Numbered from the stretch's first letter, positions 50,325 to 61,187 are shown. The stretch: 64,000 nucleotides of DNA from Agrococcus pavilionensis RW1 (GCF_000400485.1 NZ_ASHR01000037.1:1-64000), one strand, 5' to 3'. Notes: generated by a model from the sequence alone, not told the origin. A program made the numbers and translations.

Positions 50325-51727
50325 TGCTCCGGATGCGCGCCCGCGAGATCTCGGCGGCCGTCGGGGGAGCGCTCCACGGCGACGACGTGCTCGTGACGGG
50401 CTCGGTCGAGACCGACTCGCGCCTCGTCGCGGCCGGCGGCGTCTTCGTCGCGATGCCGGGCGAGTCGACCGACGGCCACCGCTTCGTCGACGCGGCCGTC
50501 GCCGCGGGCGCCGCGCTCGTCATCGCCGAGCGCCCGCTCGAGCAGGCCGTGCCGCACATCGTGGTCGACTCCGGCGTCGTCGCGCTCGGCGCGCTCGCCG
50601 CCGACGTCATCCGGCGCGTGCGCGAGGCGGGCGCGCTCACCGTCATCGGCGTCACCGGCTCGAACGGCAAGACGACGACGAAGAACATGCTGCAGGCGAT
50701 CCTCGAGCAGCACGGGCCCACCGTGAGCCCGATCAAGTCGTTCAACAACGAGGTCGGCGCCCCGATGACGATGCTGCGCATCGACGAGTCGACGCGGTAC
50801 CTCGTGCTCGAGATGGGTGCGAGCTACGAGGGCGACATCGCCCGCCTGACGGCCATGTCGCATCCGGACGTCGGGGTCGTGCTCAAGGTCGGGCTCGCCC
50901 ACGCGGGCGAGTTCGGCGGCGTCGAGGCGACGACGCGCGCGAAGACCGAGATGGTGCAGGACCTCGGCTCCCACCACGTCGCCGTGCTCAACCGCGACGA
51001 CGAGCGCGTCGCGGGGATGGCCCGGTCGACGCGCGCGCGCATCGCGTGGTTCGGCACCTCGCCCGGCCCCGCCGACGAGCCGACGACCCTGTGGGCGGGC
51101 GACGTCGACTCGACGCTCGAGGGCACGATCGCGACCGTCCACCGCGGCGACGAGTCGTGGCCGCTGCGCCTGCGCATCCTCGGCGAGCACCACGTCATGA
51201 ACGCGCTCGCCGCGCTCACCGTCGCCGACGCGCTCGGCCTCGACCTCGAGCGCGCCGTCGGGGCGCTCGGGAGCCTCGAGCGCGCGGAGCGCTGGCGCAT
51301 GGAGCTGCTCGAGCCCGGTGGCGGCATCACGGTCATCAACGACGCCTACAACGCGAGCCCCGACTCGATGGCCGCCGCGATCCGCTCGCTCGCGCACATG
51401 ACGCGCGGGGCGCAGCGCCGCTCGATCGCCGTGCTCGGCGAGATGGGCGAGCTCGGCGCGCTCTCGACCGAGGAGCACGACCGCATCGGCCGGCTCGCGG
51501 TGCGCGTGCGCATCGACCGGCTCGTCGTCGTCGGGAGCGCGGCGAAGGCGATCCACGACGCGGCCGAGCTCGAGTCATCGTTCGGCCAGGACACGGCGTG
51601 GGTCGAGACGGCAGAGGAGGCCGAGGCGCTGCTGCGATCGAGCCTCGAGCCCGGCGACGTCGTGCTCGTGAAGTCGTCGCTCTCCGCGGGCCTCAAGGAC
51701 CTCGGCGACCGGATCGGGGGCCGCTAG
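50324..51727 (+). CDS. murF: UDP-MurNAc-tripeptide D-alanyl-D-alanine ligase MurF
   Basis: The 467-residue ligase completes the UDP-MurNAc pentapeptide by adding D-Ala-D-Ala. The ATP loop GVTGSNGKTTTKN is near 108-120, followed by FNNEVGAPMT, LEMGASYEGDI and INDAYNASPDSM. Its ATG shares one base with the murE stop (TGATG). Confidence 0.96.
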   Translation: MLRMRAREISAAVGGALHGDDVLVTGSVETDSRLVAAGGVFVAMPGESTDGHRFVDAAVAAGAALVIAERPLEQAVPHIVVDSGVVALGALAADVIRRVREAGALTVIGVTGSNGKTTTKNMLQAILEQHGPTVSPIKSFNNEVGAPMTMLRIDESTRYLVLEMGASYEGDIARLTAMSHPDVGVVLKVGLAHAGEFGGVEATTRAKTEMVQDLGSHHVAVLNRDDERVAGMARSTRARIAWFGTSPGPADEPTTLWAGDVDSTLEGTIATVHRGDESWPLRLRILGEHHVMNALAALTVADALGLDLERAVGALGSLERAERWRMELLEPGGGITVINDAYNASPDSMAAAIRSLAHMTRGAQRRSIAVLGEMGELGALSTEEHDRIGRLAVRVRIDRLVVVGSAAKAIHDAAELESSFGQDTAWVETAEEAEALLRSSLEPGDVVLVKSSLSAGLKDLGDRIGGR

Positions 51728-52831
51728 ATGCTCGTGCTCATCGCCTCCGCCGGCATCGCCCTGCTCGTCTCGCTGCTCGCGACGCCGCTGTTCATCCGCG
51801 GCTTCGCGCGGATCGGCTGGGGCCAGTTCATCCGCGACGACGGCCCGCAGTCGCACCACACGAAGCGCGGCACGCCCACCATGGGCGGCCTCATCTTCAT
51901 CGTCGCGATCCTCGCGGGCTACTTCGGCGGGAAGCTCGTCGGGCAGGACCCGCCGACCGTGCCCGTGCTGCTCGTGCTGCTGCTCATCGTCGGGATGGGC
52001 GTCGTCGGCTTCGTCGACGACTTCCTGAAGATCTCGAACCAGCGCTCGCTCGGCCTCGGCGGCTGGGCGAAGGTGCTCGGCCAGCTCGTCGTCTCGGTCG
52101 CGTTCGGGGTGCTCGCCGTCACCGTGCCGGTCGGCCCGAGCGGCCGGCCCGTCGTCGATCCGGTCATCTCGGGCGTCCGCGACATCCCGTGGCTCGACCT
52201 CGCGCCGTGGGGCGCGCTCGGCGTCATCGTCTTCGTGCTGTGGATCACGCTCATCAACGTCTCGGCGGCGAACGCGGTCAACGTCACCGACGGGCTCGAC
52301 GGCCTCGCGACCGGCTCGATGATCATCTCGATGATCGGCTACGCCTTCATCGCCTTCTGGCAGTTCAACCAGTCGTGCTTCACGCCCGGCGCGGCGGAGG
52401 AGGATCTCTTCCGCTGCTACGACGTGGCGCAGCCGCTCGACGTCGCGACGCTCGCGGCCACGATCGCCGCCGCGCTCATCGGCTTCCTGTGGTGGAACAC
52501 GAGCCCCGCGCAGGTGTTCATGGGCGACGTCGGCTCCCTCGCGCTGGGCGGCGCGCTCGCGGGCCTCGCGGTCATGACCGACACCCACCTGCTGCTGCTG
52601 CTCATCGCGGGCCTGCCGATCATCACGACCGGCTCCGTCATCGTGCAGCGCGCCTACTTCAAGATCACGGGCGGCAAGCGCATCTTCCTCATGAGCCCGC
52701 TGCACCACCACTTCGAGCTCAAGGGCTGGGCCGAGATCACGGTCGTCGTGCGCTTCTGGATCATCGCGGGGCTCTGCGTCGCGGCGGGCGTCGGCCTGTT
52801 CTACTTCCAGTGGCAGGTGGCGACGCCGTGA
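51728..52831 (+). CDS. mraY: phospho-MurNAc-pentapeptide transferase MraY
   Basis: The 367-residue membrane enzyme transfers phospho-MurNAc-pentapeptide to undecaprenyl phosphate, making lipid I. About ten membrane helices are visible. Family motifs are GTPTMGGLIF, FVDDFLK (catalytic aspartates), NAVNVTDGLDGLA and FMGDVGSLALGG, with PLHHHFELKGW at the C-terminus. It starts immediately after the murF stop. Confidence 0.96.
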   Translation: MLVLIASAGIALLVSLLATPLFIRGFARIGWGQFIRDDGPQSHHTKRGTPTMGGLIFIVAILAGYFGGKLVGQDPPTVPVLLVLLLIVGMGVVGFVDDFLKISNQRSLGLGGWAKVLGQLVVSVAFGVLAVTVPVGPSGRPVVDPVISGVRDIPWLDLAPWGALGVIVFVLWITLINVSAANAVNVTDGLDGLATGSMIISMIGYAFIAFWQFNQSCFTPGAAEEDLFRCYDVAQPLDVATLAATIAAALIGFLWWNTSPAQVFMGDVGSLALGGALAGLAVMTDTHLLLLLIAGLPIITTGSVIVQRAYFKITGGKRIFLMSPLHHHFELKGWAEITVVVRFWIIAGLCVAAGVGLFYFQWQVATP

Positions 52832-54324
52832 GCCGGCTCGACGACCTCACCTCGTGGCACGCCGATTGGAAGGGCCTCCGCGTCGCGGTGCTCGGCCTCG
52901 GCGTGACGGGCTTCGCGGCGGTCGACACGCTCGTCGAGCTCGGCGCCGACGTCACCGCGATCGCCGAGCGCGTCGACGACGAGCGACGGACGATCCTCGG
53001 CGTGCTCGGCGTGCCGATCGTCGAGGCCGGCCGCGACGAGTCGCCGGCGGCGCTGTCGGAGGCGGAGCTCGTGATCGCCTCGCCAGGGCTGCGCCCCGAC
53101 CACCCGTGGCTGACCGCGGCCGCCGAGCGGGGCATCCCGATGTGGGGCGACATCGAGCTCGCGTGGCGCGTGCGCGACAGGGTGCGCGCCGCGGAGTGGA
53201 TCCTCGTCACCGGCACGAACGGCAAGACCACGACGACCCAGCTCACCGCGCACATGCTGCGCGAGGCGGGCAGGCGCGTCGCGCCGGTCGGCAACATCGG
53301 CACGCCCGTGCTCGACGCCGTGCGCGACCCCGAGGGCTTCGACGCGCTCGTCGTCGAGCTCTCGAGCTTCCAGCTCCACAGCCTCCCCGTCGACGGCCCC
53401 GGCGCGCTCTGGCCGCACTCGGCCGCGTGCCTCAACATCGACGATGACCACCTCGACTGGCACGGGTCGGCGGATGCGTACCGCGCCGCCAAGGGGAAGG
53501 TGTACGGCAACGCTCGCGTCGCGGCGGTCTACAACGTGGAGGACGACGCGACCATGCGGCTCGTCGAGGACGCCGACGTCGTCGAGGGCTGCCGCGCGAT
53601 CGGCTTCTCGCTCGGCGTGCCGGGCCCGAGCGACCTCGGCATCGTCGATGGCGTGCTCGTCGATCGCGCCTTCCTCGACGAGCGCCGCTCGAGCGCGCTC
53701 GAGCTCGCGCACCTCGACGACCTCGAGCCCGCGGGGCTCCGCTCGCCCCACATGGCGCGCAACGTGCTCGCGGCCGCCGCGCTCGCCCGCGCGGTCGGCG
53801 CCGATCCTGCCCACGTGCGCGAGGCCATCCGCTCGTTCCGGCTCGACCGCCACCGCACCGAGCTCGTCGCGATCGTCGACGGCGTGCGCTTCGTCGACGA
53901 CTCGAAGGCGACGAACCCGCACGCGGCCGAGGGCTCGCTCAGCGCCTTCGACCCCGTCGTGTGGATCGTCGGCGGGCTCTTCAAGGGCGCCGACGTCGCC
54001 CCGCTCGTCGCGAAGCACGCGCCGCGCGTCGCCGCCGCGGTCGTGATCGGCGTCGACCGCGCGCCCGTCGTGGAGGCGTTCGCACGACACGCGCCCGGCA
54101 TCCCGGTCGTCGAGGTCGACACGCCCGACACTGGATCGGTGATGCGGATCGCCGTCGAGGCGGCCGCATCGCACGCCGAGCCAGGCGCGACGGTCCTGCT
54201 GGCCCCGGCGGCGGCATCCATGGACCAGTTCGTTGACTACGCGGAGCGCGGCGACCGGTTCGCCGACGCGGTGCGGGAGAGGGGGGCTCGTGGCGACCAC
54301 GACGGCTCCCGCCCCGGCGGCTGA
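52828..54324 (+). CDS. murD: UDP-MurNAc-L-alanine D-glutamate ligase MurD
   Basis: The 498-residue ligase adds D-glutamate to UDP-MurNAc-L-Ala. The N-terminal Rossmann domain begins VAVLGLGVTGFAAVD, the ATP loop is LVTGTNGKTTTTQ, and VELSSFQLH, DDHLDWHGS and DDSKATNPHAA follow. GTG 52828 overlaps mraY by four bases. Its 3' end overlaps the ftsW start by 35 bases. Confidence 0.95.
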   Translation: MSRLDDLTSWHADWKGLRVAVLGLGVTGFAAVDTLVELGADVTAIAERVDDERRTILGVLGVPIVEAGRDESPAALSEAELVIASPGLRPDHPWLTAAAERGIPMWGDIELAWRVRDRVRAAEWILVTGTNGKTTTTQLTAHMLREAGRRVAPVGNIGTPVLDAVRDPEGFDALVVELSSFQLHSLPVDGPGALWPHSAACLNIDDDHLDWHGSADAYRAAKGKVYGNARVAAVYNVEDDATMRLVEDADVVEGCRAIGFSLGVPGPSDLGIVDGVLVDRAFLDERRSSALELAHLDDLEPAGLRSPHMARNVLAAAALARAVGADPAHVREAIRSFRLDRHRTELVAIVDGVRFVDDSKATNPHAAEGSLSAFDPVVWIVGGLFKGADVAPLVAKHAPRVAAAVVIGVDRAPVVEAFARHAPGIPVVEVDTPDTGSVMRIAVEAAASHAEPGATVLLAPAAASMDQFVDYAERGDRFADAVRERGARGDHDGSRPGG

Positions 54325-55510
54325 GGCCCGACCGGCCGGCATGGGCCGACGCGCGCTCGTGCGCGTGCGCGCGGTCTTCGGCGCGCCGACCCTCAACGCG
54401 GCCCTGCTCTCGGGCACGACGCTCTTCCTCGTCGCGTTCGGCCTCATCATGGTGCTCTCGTCGTCGTCGGTCGAGTCCTACGTCGCGGGCGGCTCCTTCT
54501 TCACCGACTTCGCGAAGCAAGCGGCGTTCGCGGCCGTGGGCGTCGTGCTCATGCTGCTCGCGGCCCGCATGCCCGCCACGACGTGGCAGCGCCTCGCGTG
54601 GCTCGGCATCATGCTCGGCATCGCGCTGCAGGTGCTCGTCTTCACGCCCCTCGGCTTCGGCGCGAACGGCAACCGCAACTGGATCGGCATCGGCGGCTTC
54701 TCGCTCCAGCCGTCCGAGTTCGTGAAGGTCGCGCTGTGCGTGTGGCTCGCGATGATCATGACGCGCAAGCAGTCGCGCATCCACGGCTTCTGGCAGGCGT
54801 GGATCCCGGCGGGCCCCGTCGCGGGCCTCTCGATCGGCCTCGTCCTCCTCGGCAGCGACCTGGGCACCGTCGTCATCATGGCGCTGCTGTCGTTCGGCGC
54901 GCTGTGGTTCGCGGGCGTCAAGTGGTGGCACCTCGTGCTGCCCGCCGTCGGGCTCGGCCTGCTCGCCGTCCCGGTCGTGCTCTCGAGCCCGTCGCGCGTG
55001 CGCCGCGTGACCGCCTTCATCCAGGGCTGCACCGACGCCGACTACTACTCCGGCTGCTGGCAGCAGCTGCACGGCACGTGGGCGCTCTCCGCGGGCGGCC
55101 TCTTCGGCGTCGGGCTCGGCAACTCGAGCGCGAAGTGGTCGTGGCTGCCAGAGGCCGACAACGACTACATCTTCGCGATCATCGGCGAGGAGCTCGGGCT
55201 GCTCGGCGCCGCCGTCGTGCTCGCGCTGTTCGCGCTCCTCGCGTGGACGATGCTGCGCATCGTGCGCCACGCGTCGTTGCAGATGACGCGCGTCGTCACG
55301 GGCGCCGCGATGGTGTGGCTCGTCGGCCAGGCGATCGTCAACATCGGCGTCGTGCTCGGCCTGCTGCCCGTGCTCGGCGTGCCGCTGCCGTTCATCTCCT
55401 CCGGCGGCTCTCAGCTCATCGCGGCGCTGCTCATCGTCGGCATCGTGCTCTCGCTCGAGCGGGTCGACAACCCGACCGTGCGCGGCGCGCTCCTCGAGGC
55501 GCGGGACTGA
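54290..55510 (+). CDS. ftsW: septal peptidoglycan polymerase FtsW
   Basis: The 406-residue SEDS-family glycosyltransferase polymerises lipid II with FtsI. About ten membrane helices are seen. Landmarks are [22 protein letters not shown] split across two segments, GSDLGT, and [17 protein letters not shown] with [12 protein letters not shown]. The large external loop carries two cysteines (GC...GCW). GTG 54290 follows GAGAGGGGGG and lies inside the end of murD. Confidence 0.95.
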   Translation: MATTTAPAPAAEARPAGMGRRALVRVRAVFGAPTLNAALLSGTTLFLVAFGLIMVLSSSSVESYVAGGSFFTDFAKQAAFAAVGVVLMLLAARMPATTWQRLAWLGIMLGIALQVLVFTPLGFGANGNRNWIGIGGFSLQPSEFVKVALCVWLAMIMTRKQSRIHGFWQAWIPAGPVAGLSIGLVLLGSDLGTVVIMALLSFGALWFAGVKWWHLVLPAVGLGLLAVPVVLSSPSRVRRVTAFIQGCTDADYYSGCWQQLHGTWALSAGGLFGVGLGNSSAKWSWLPEADNDYIFAIIGEELGLLGAAVVLALFALLAWTMLRIVRHASLQMTRVVTGAAMVWLVGQAIVNIGVVLGLLPVLGVPLPFISSGGSQLIAALLIVGIVLSLERVDNPTVRGALLEARD

Positions 55511-55512
55511 CG

Positions 55513-56595
55513 ATGCGCGTCCTGCTCGCCGGCGGCGGCACCGCCGGCCACGTGAACCCCCTGCTCGCGACCGCGCAACGGCTCCGCGAGCGGCACCCGG
55601 GCGCCGAGCTCGTCGTGCTCGGCACGCGCGAGGGGCTCGAGCGCGAGCTCGTGCCGCGCGCGGGCCTCGAGCTCGCCACGATCGAGAAGCTGCCCTTCCC
55701 GCGCCGCCCCGACCTCGCCGCGCTGCGGTTCCCGGGCCGCTGGCGACGCGCGGTCGCCGAGGTGCGCGCGCTCATCCGCGAGCGGCGCATCGAGGTCGTC
55801 GTCGGCTTCGGCGGCTACGCGTCGGCCCCCGCCTACCGCGCCGCGCGGCTCGAGCGCGTGCCGATCGTCATCCACGAGGCCAACGCGAAGCCCGGCATGG
55901 CCAACCTGCTCGGCGCTCGCTGGACCGAGTTCGTCGGCATCTCCTACCGCTCGACGAGGCTGCCGGGCGAGCTCGTCGGCATGCCGCTGCGCCCCGAGAT
56001 CACCGCCCTCGACCGGGCTGGCCTCCGCGCCGAGGCGCTCGCCGAGCTCGGCCTCGACGCCGAACGGCCGACGCTGCTCGTCACGGGCGGCTCGCAGGGC
56101 GCCCGCTCGATCAACCGCGCGATCGTCGCCGCCGCGGCCGACATCGTCGACGCCGGGTGGCAGATCCTGCACCTCTCGGGGGGACGCCAGACCGACTTCG
56201 AGCCCGCGACCGTGCCGCACTACGTCGCGATCGAGTACCTCGACCGCATGCACCTCGCGCTCGCCGCCGCCGATCTCGTCGTGTGCCGCGCCGGGAGCCT
56301 CACGGTCTCCGAGCTCATGGCCGTCGGGCTGCCGGCGATCTACGTGCCGCTGCCCTACGGCAACGGCGAGCAGGGCCTCAACGCGGCCGACCAGGTGGCG
56401 GCCGGGGGAGCCGAGCTCGTCGCCGACGCCGACTTCACGGCAGAATGGGTGCGCGCGCGGCTCGTGCCGCTGCTGCGGGACGCCGATCGCCTCGCGGCGA
56501 TGGCCTCCGCCTCCGCGGGAGCCGGCGCGAGCGACGGCAGCGACCGGATGTGCGATCTCATCGAGCGGGCCGCCGCCACGAGGAGGCAGCCGTGA
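55513..56595 (+). CDS. murG: UDP-GlcNAc:lipid I transferase MurG
   Basis: The 360-residue membrane-associated glycosyltransferase converts lipid I to lipid II. Motifs are [48 protein letters not shown] and the donor-binding [24 protein letters not shown] block in shorter pieces. It starts two bases after the ftsW stop, and its own stop overlaps murC. Confidence 0.96.
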   Translation: MRVLLAGGGTAGHVNPLLATAQRLRERHPGAELVVLGTREGLERELVPRAGLELATIEKLPFPRRPDLAALRFPGRWRRAVAEVRALIRERRIEVVVGFGGYASAPAYRAARLERVPIVIHEANAKPGMANLLGARWTEFVGISYRSTRLPGELVGMPLRPEITALDRAGLRAEALAELGLDAERPTLLVTGGSQGARSINRAIVAAAADIVDAGWQILHLSGGRQTDFEPATVPHYVAIEYLDRMHLALAAADLVVCRAGSLTVSELMAVGLPAIYVPLPYGNGEQGLNAADQVAAGGAELVADADFTAEWVRARLVPLLRDADRLAAMASASAGAGASDGSDRMCDLIERAAATRRQP

Positions 56596-58007
56596 TCGAA
56601 CCAGACCTGACCCAGCCGATCCCCGAGTCGATCGAGCGCGTGCACTTCATCGGCATCGGCGGCTCGGGCATGTCGGGCATCGCGCACATGATGCTCGACG
56701 CCGGCATCGCCGTCTCGGGCTCCGACCGCTCCGGCTCGGCGACCGTCGACCGGCTGCGTGAGCGCGGCGCGAGCGTCGCGATCGGCCACGCCGCCGCGAA
56801 CCTCGCCGGCGAGGGCGAGCACCGGGCGGATGCGGTGGTCGTCACGAGCGCGCTGTGGCCCGACAACCCCGAGCTGCTCGCGGCGCGCGAGGCCGGCATC
56901 CCCGTGCTGCACCGCTCGCAGGCCCTCCACGTGCTCGCGCGCGGCAAGCGCGTCGTCGCCGTCGCCGGCGCGCACGGCAAGACGACCACGACCGGCATGC
57001 TCGTCGTCGGGCTGCACGGCCTCGGGATCGAGGCGGGATTCGTCAACGGCGGCATCATCGCCGGGCTCGGCGTCTCGAGCGGCCACGGCGACTCCGACGT
57101 GTTCGTGATCGAGGCCGACGAGTCCGACGGCTCGTTCCTGCTCTACGACGTCGCCGTCGCGCTCATCACGAACGTCGACACCGACCACCTCGATCACTAC
57201 GGCACGCCCGAGGCGTTCGACGCCGCGTTCGCGGCGTTCGCGAACCGGGCGAGCGAGGCCGTCGTCATCTCGATGGACGACCCGGGCGCGCGCCGCGTGC
57301 GAGAGTCGATCACGCACGAGCGGGTCGTGACGTTCGGCGAGGCCGAAGGCGCCGACGTGCGCATCGTCGACGTCCGCCTCGGCGAGAGCGCCGAGTGCAC
57401 CGTCGAGGTCGCCGGCACCCGCTTCGAGCTCTCCGCCGGCGTGCCCGGCAGGCACAACGCCGTGAACGCGGCGGGCGCCCTCGCGACCCTCGTCGCGCTC
57501 GGCATCGCCCCCGCCGACGCGGCTCGGGCGCTCGCCGCCTTCCGCGGCACCGGCCGCCGCTTCGAGCTCCACGGCGAGCGGCGCGGCGTGCGGGTCTTCG
57601 ACGACTACGCGCACCACCCCGCCGAGGTCGACGCGGCGCTCACGGCCGCCCGCAGCGTCATCGGCGACGGCCGGATCATCGCGATCCACCAGCCGCACCT
57701 CTACACCCGCACGCGCGACATGGCCGCCGACTTCGCGGCCGTGTACGAGCGCGTCGCCGACCACACCGTCGTGCTCGACGTCTACGGCGCGCGCGAGGAC
57801 CCGATCCCCGGCGTCACCGGCGCGCTCGTCGCCGAGCGCTTCGCCGACCCCGCCGACGTCGACTACCTGCCCGACTGGCAGCGCGCGGCCGAGCGCGCGG
57901 CTGCGCTCGCGCGCGAGGGAGACATCATCGTGACGCTCTCGTGCGGCGACGTGTACCGCATCATCCCGCAGGTGCTCTCGGCGCTCGAGGAGGGCGGCGA
58001 GGCGTGA
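56592..58007 (+). CDS. murC: UDP-MurNAc-L-alanine ligase MurC
   Basis: The 471-residue ligase adds L-alanine to UDP-MurNAc. It has the N-terminal [17 protein letters not shown] segment, the ATP loop [32 protein letters not shown] and [14 protein letters not shown] 56592 overlaps the murG stop by four bases and has AGGAGG upstream. Confidence 0.96.
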   Translation: MIEPDLTQPIPESIERVHFIGIGGSGMSGIAHMMLDAGIAVSGSDRSGSATVDRLRERGASVAIGHAAANLAGEGEHRADAVVVTSALWPDNPELLAAREAGIPVLHRSQALHVLARGKRVVAVAGAHGKTTTTGMLVVGLHGLGIEAGFVNGGIIAGLGVSSGHGDSDVFVIEADESDGSFLLYDVAVALITNVDTDHLDHYGTPEAFDAAFAAFANRASEAVVISMDDPGARRVRESITHERVVTFGEAEGADVRIVDVRLGESAECTVEVAGTRFELSAGVPGRHNAVNAAGALATLVALGIAPADAARALAAFRGTGRRFELHGERRGVRVFDDYAHHPAEVDAALTAARSVIGDGRIIAIHQPHLYTRTRDMAADFAAVYERVADHTVVLDVYGAREDPIPGVTGALVAERFADPADVDYLPDWQRAAERAAALAREGDIIVTLSCGDVYRIIPQVLSALEEGGEA

Positions 58008-59116
58008 GGCGACCCGACGGCTTCGAGCCGGTCGAGCCCGAGCCCCGCGCGACCGAGGCCGAGGAGGCGGGGGAGCGGCCCGTCGACCTCGCCGAGCTCG
58101 TGCGCGCGCGCCGCGAGGCGCTCCGGCGGGAGGCGCTCGAGCGCGAGGCCGCCGAGGCCGTGCCGCAGCGGCGCTGGGCGCTGAGCGCCTACGGCGACCT
58201 CGACGAGGGCGAGGCGGCGGATGCCGACGGCGCCGACGCGGGGACGGCGCCGGTCGGGCCGCTCGTCGAGGGCGGCTCGCACGCCCAGCGCGTCGACCGG
58301 GCATGGCGCGAGGCGGAGCGCGAGCAGCGGCGCGCCGAGCGCGCCGAGGCACGGGAGGCGGCGCGCGCCGCGCGGGTCGCGAAGCGCGCGCGCGTGCGCC
58401 GCGAGCGCGCGGAGGTGCGACGCTTCACGGCCGCGCGCCGCAGGCAGCTGCGCACCGCGCTGCTGGCCGTGGGCGGTCTCGCGGTCGCGCTCGCCGTGCT
58501 CGTCGGGCTCGTCTGGTCGCCGCTCATGTCGGTGCGCGAGGTGCGCGTCGAGGGCACCGAGCGCCTCGGCGCCGCCGCCGTGCAGCAAGCGCTCGCCGAC
58601 TCGATGGGCCAGCCCATCGCGACGGTCACCGAGGAGGGCGTCGCCGAGCGCCTCCGGTCCATCCCGCAGATCGAGTCCTTCCGGGTCGACATCGTGCCGC
58701 CGTCGACCGTGATCGTGCGGATCGTCGAGCGCGAGCCCGCGGCCATCGTGCCGGGGGATGCTGGCGAGGTCGTGATCGACGCGGCTGGCGTCGTGCTCGG
58801 CGGGGTCGACGAGTCGACCGCCGCGCTCCCGCGGCTCGACGGCGTCGAGGTCGGCACCGAGGAGTTCGAGGCGGCCGCGACCGTGCTCGTGTCGGTGCCG
58901 AGGAGCGTGCTCGAGGCGACCGCGACGATCGCGGCGCCGACCCCGTCCGACATCCAGCTCTCCCTGCACAGCGGGCAGACGGTGCTGTGGGGCGGCGCCG
59001 ACGAGAGCCAGCTCAAGGCCGACGTGCTCGCCGCGCTGCTCGAGACGCAGGACCCGGCGCTCGCGGTCATCCTCGACGTGAGCGCCCCCGAGACGCCCGT
59101 CGTCCGCGGCTCCTGA
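58004..59116 (+). CDS. ftsQ: cell division protein FtsQ
   Basis: The 370-residue bitopic protein has a cytoplasmic part of about 150 residues dominated by Arg, Glu and Ala, one membrane helix (151-171), a POTRA domain (about 175-245, with [13 protein letters not shown]) and a beta domain. FtsQ links the divisome to the septal synthase. The cytoplasmic part is longer and more charged than usual. GTG 58004 overlaps the murC stop by four bases. Confidence 0.92.
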   Translation: MRRPDGFEPVEPEPRATEAEEAGERPVDLAELVRARREALRREALEREAAEAVPQRRWALSAYGDLDEGEAADADGADAGTAPVGPLVEGGSHAQRVDRAWREAEREQRRAERAEAREAARAARVAKRARVRRERAEVRRFTAARRRQLRTALLAVGGLAVALAVLVGLVWSPLMSVREVRVEGTERLGAAAVQQALADSMGQPIATVTEEGVAERLRSIPQIESFRVDIVPPSTVIVRIVEREPAAIVPGDAGEVVIDAAGVVLGGVDESTAALPRLDGVEVGTEEFEAAATVLVSVPRSVLEATATIAAPTPSDIQLSLHSGQTVLWGGADESQLKADVLAALLETQDPALAVILDVSAPETPVVRGS

Positions 59117-59155
59117 CGCCCGTCGGCGGCGTCCCGAGCGCCCCCTGGCGCCTCG

Positions 59156-59176
59156 AAGAATCTGACGATTCTTTTT
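59156..59176 (+). terminator. AT-rich terminator between ftsQ and ftsZ
   Basis: AAGAATC and GATTCTT pair around a TGAC loop, followed by three further T bases. It is strikingly AT-rich for this genome. It separates the mur/fts genes from ftsZ, so ftsZ must be transcribed from its own promoter. Confidence 0.75.
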
Positions 59177-59270
59177 CTTGTCCCGACCTGCGCCGACACA
59201 CCGAGTCGCTCCCGGCCGAGCGCCTCCGCCGCCCGTACCGTCGGAGCCGTCAGCATGAAGTGAGGAATTC

Positions 59271-59317
59271 TCTAAACTTCAACTAGAGGTTGAGAGTTCG
59301 ATCGAGGGGCCGGGACC
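59271..59317 (+). promoter_or_regulatory. ftsZ promoter with FtsR-like operator
   Basis: The minus strand from 59294 to 59275 reads CTCAACCTCTAGTTGAAGTT, containing TCAA-N7-TTGA. It matches the site before the second merR gene at 16 of 20 bases. TAAACT at 59273-59278 is the -10 candidate and overlaps it. GAGGGG lies before the GTG start. FtsR binding to the ftsZ promoter is established in corynebacteria; here it is inferred. Confidence 0.62.
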
Positions 59318-60484
59318 GTGACTTCCAACAACAACTACCTCGCCGTCATCAAGGTGGTCGGTGTGGGCGGCGGCGGCGTGAACGCCGTGAACCGCATGAT
59401 CGACCTCGGCCTGCGCGGCGTCGAGTTCATCGCCATCAACACCGACGCGCAGGCGCTGCTGCTCAGCGACGCCGACGTCAAGCTCGACGTCGGCCGCGAG
59501 CTCACCAAGGGCCTCGGCGCGGGCGCCGACCCCGAGGTCGGCCGTCGCGCTGCCGAGGACCACGCGGAGGAGATCGAGGAGGCGCTCGCCGGCGCCGACA
59601 TGGTCTTCGTCACCGCTGGCGAGGGCGGCGGCACGGGCACGGGCGGCGCGCCCGTCGTCGCTCGCATCGCCAAGAGCCTCGGCGCGCTCACCGTCGGCGT
59701 CGTGACGAAGCCGTTCTCGTTCGAGGGCCGCCGCCGCCAGGCGCAGGCCGAGGCCGGCGTCGAGGCGCTCAAGAACGAGGTCGACACGCTCATCGTCGTG
59801 CCGAACGACCGCCTGCTCGAGATCAGCGACATGGGCATCTCGATGGTCGAGGCCTTCGAGACCGCCGACCAGGTGCTGCTCGCGGGCGTGCAGGGCATCA
59901 CCGACCTCATCACGACGCCGGGCCTCATCAACGTCGACTTCGCCGACGTGAAGTCGGTCATGCAGGGCGCGGGCTCCGCGCTCATGGGCATCGGCTCCTC
60001 GCGGGGCGCCGACCGGGCGATCAAGGCGGCGGAGCTCGCCGTCGCGAGCCCGCTGCTCGAGGCCAAGATCGACGGCGCCCACGGCGTGCTGCTCTCGATC
60101 CAGGCGGGCAGCAACCTCGGCATCCACGAGACCTACGACGCGGCGAAGCTCGTGCAGGAGGCCGTGCACCCCGAGGCGAACATCATCTTCGGCACCGTCA
60201 TCGACGACACGCTCGGCGACGAGGTGCGCGTGACGGTCATCGCCGCGGGCTTCGACGGCGCCGGCCCGATCGCGAAGGACGACGACTCGGTCATCCGCAC
60301 CGCGGCGCGCACCGAGATGGGCCTGCGCGAGTCGTCGCACAGCGCCCCGAGCGCGCAGGAGGCGCCCGCCGAGCGACGGCCGATCCCGGCCCCGCCCGTC
60401 GCCGACCACCTCACCGGTCCCGTGCAGCCGCTCACCCAGGTGGACGAGGAGGAGGACGAGTTCCTCCCCGACTTCCTCCGCTGA
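59318..60484 (+). CDS. ftsZ: cell division protein FtsZ
   Basis: The 388-residue tubulin-like GTPase forms the division ring. The GTP-binding [12 protein letters not shown] signature is near 104-115, with [17 protein letters not shown] and T7-loop residues present. A variable linker of about 60 residues ends in the conserved tail DEFLPDFLR that binds SepF and other partners. GTG 59318 is behind a GA-rich ribosome binding site. Confidence 0.98.
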   Translation: MTSNNNYLAVIKVVGVGGGGVNAVNRMIDLGLRGVEFIAINTDAQALLLSDADVKLDVGRELTKGLGAGADPEVGRRAAEDHAEEIEEALAGADMVFVTAGEGGGTGTGGAPVVARIAKSLGALTVGVVTKPFSFEGRRRQAQAEAGVEALKNEVDTLIVVPNDRLLEISDMGISMVEAFETADQVLLAGVQGITDLITTPGLINVDFADVKSVMQGAGSALMGIGSSRGADRAIKAAELAVASPLLEAKIDGAHGVLLSIQAGSNLGIHETYDAAKLVQEAVHPEANIIFGTVIDDTLGDEVRVTVIAAGFDGAGPIAKDDDSVIRTAARTEMGLRESSHSAPSAQEAPAERRPIPAPPVADHLTGPVQPLTQVDEEEDEFLPDFLR

Positions 60485-60485
60485 C

Positions 60486-61160
60486 GTGACCGACACCCCC
60501 GCCGCGCGCCTGGCCGCGTTCCTCGACGAGCTCGAGGGCGCGCGCCGGGGGCGCGAGGTGACGCTCGTCGTCGTGACGAAGCTCCACCCGGCCTCGCTCG
60601 TGCGCGAGCTCGCCGAGGCGGGGCACCGGCACTTCGGCGAGAGCCGGCACCCGGAGTCGCGCGACAAGGCGGCCGAGCTCGAGGACCTCGGGCTCACGTG
60701 GCACTTCGTCGGCCAGCTGCAGCGCAAGAAGGCGCGGCAGGTCGCCCGCTACGCCGACGTGCTGCACTCCATCGACTCCGTCGACCTCGTCGAGGCGCTC
60801 GAGGGCGGCGAGCCGGGCGACGAGCGCCCGGTGCGCGACGCGCTCGTGCAGATCAACCTGACCGACGACCCCGGCCGCGGCGGCGTCGCGCCCGCGGGGC
60901 TCGACGCGCTCGCCGAGCGCGTCGCCGCATCGCCCGCGCTCCGGCTCCGGGGCGTCATGGCGGTCGCGCCGCTCGGCGAGGAGCCGGCGCGCGCCTTCGA
61001 GCGGCTCGCCTCGCTCGCCGAGCGCGTGCGATCGATCGACCCCGACGCCGACTGGATCTCCGCCGGCATGAGCGGCGACTGGCGCGAGGCGCTCGACCAC
61101 GGCGCGACACACCTGCGCATCGGCACGGCAATCACGGGAAACCGTGCGACCGGCTTATAG
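60486..61160 (+). CDS. yggS: YggS-type pyridoxal phosphate homeostasis protein
   Basis: The 224-residue protein is a single-domain alanine-racemase-like barrel that binds PLP at Lys32 (VTKLHP) and regulates PLP availability. HFGESRHPESRDK, WHFVGQLQRKKA and the SAGMSGDW segment match the family. GTG 60486 follows the ftsZ stop by one base. The pgeF/ylmD gene that often sits between ftsZ and this gene is absent. Confidence 0.92.
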   Translation: MTDTPAARLAAFLDELEGARRGREVTLVVVTKLHPASLVRELAEAGHRHFGESRHPESRDKAAELEDLGLTWHFVGQLQRKKARQVARYADVLHSIDSVDLVEALEGGEPGDERPVRDALVQINLTDDPGRGGVAPAGLDALAERVAASPALRLRGVMAVAPLGEEPARAFERLASLAERVRSIDPDADWISAGMSGDWREALDHGATHLRIGTAITGNRATGL

Positions 61161-61187
61161 CGTGAACCCAGCCACGAGGAGGATCCC

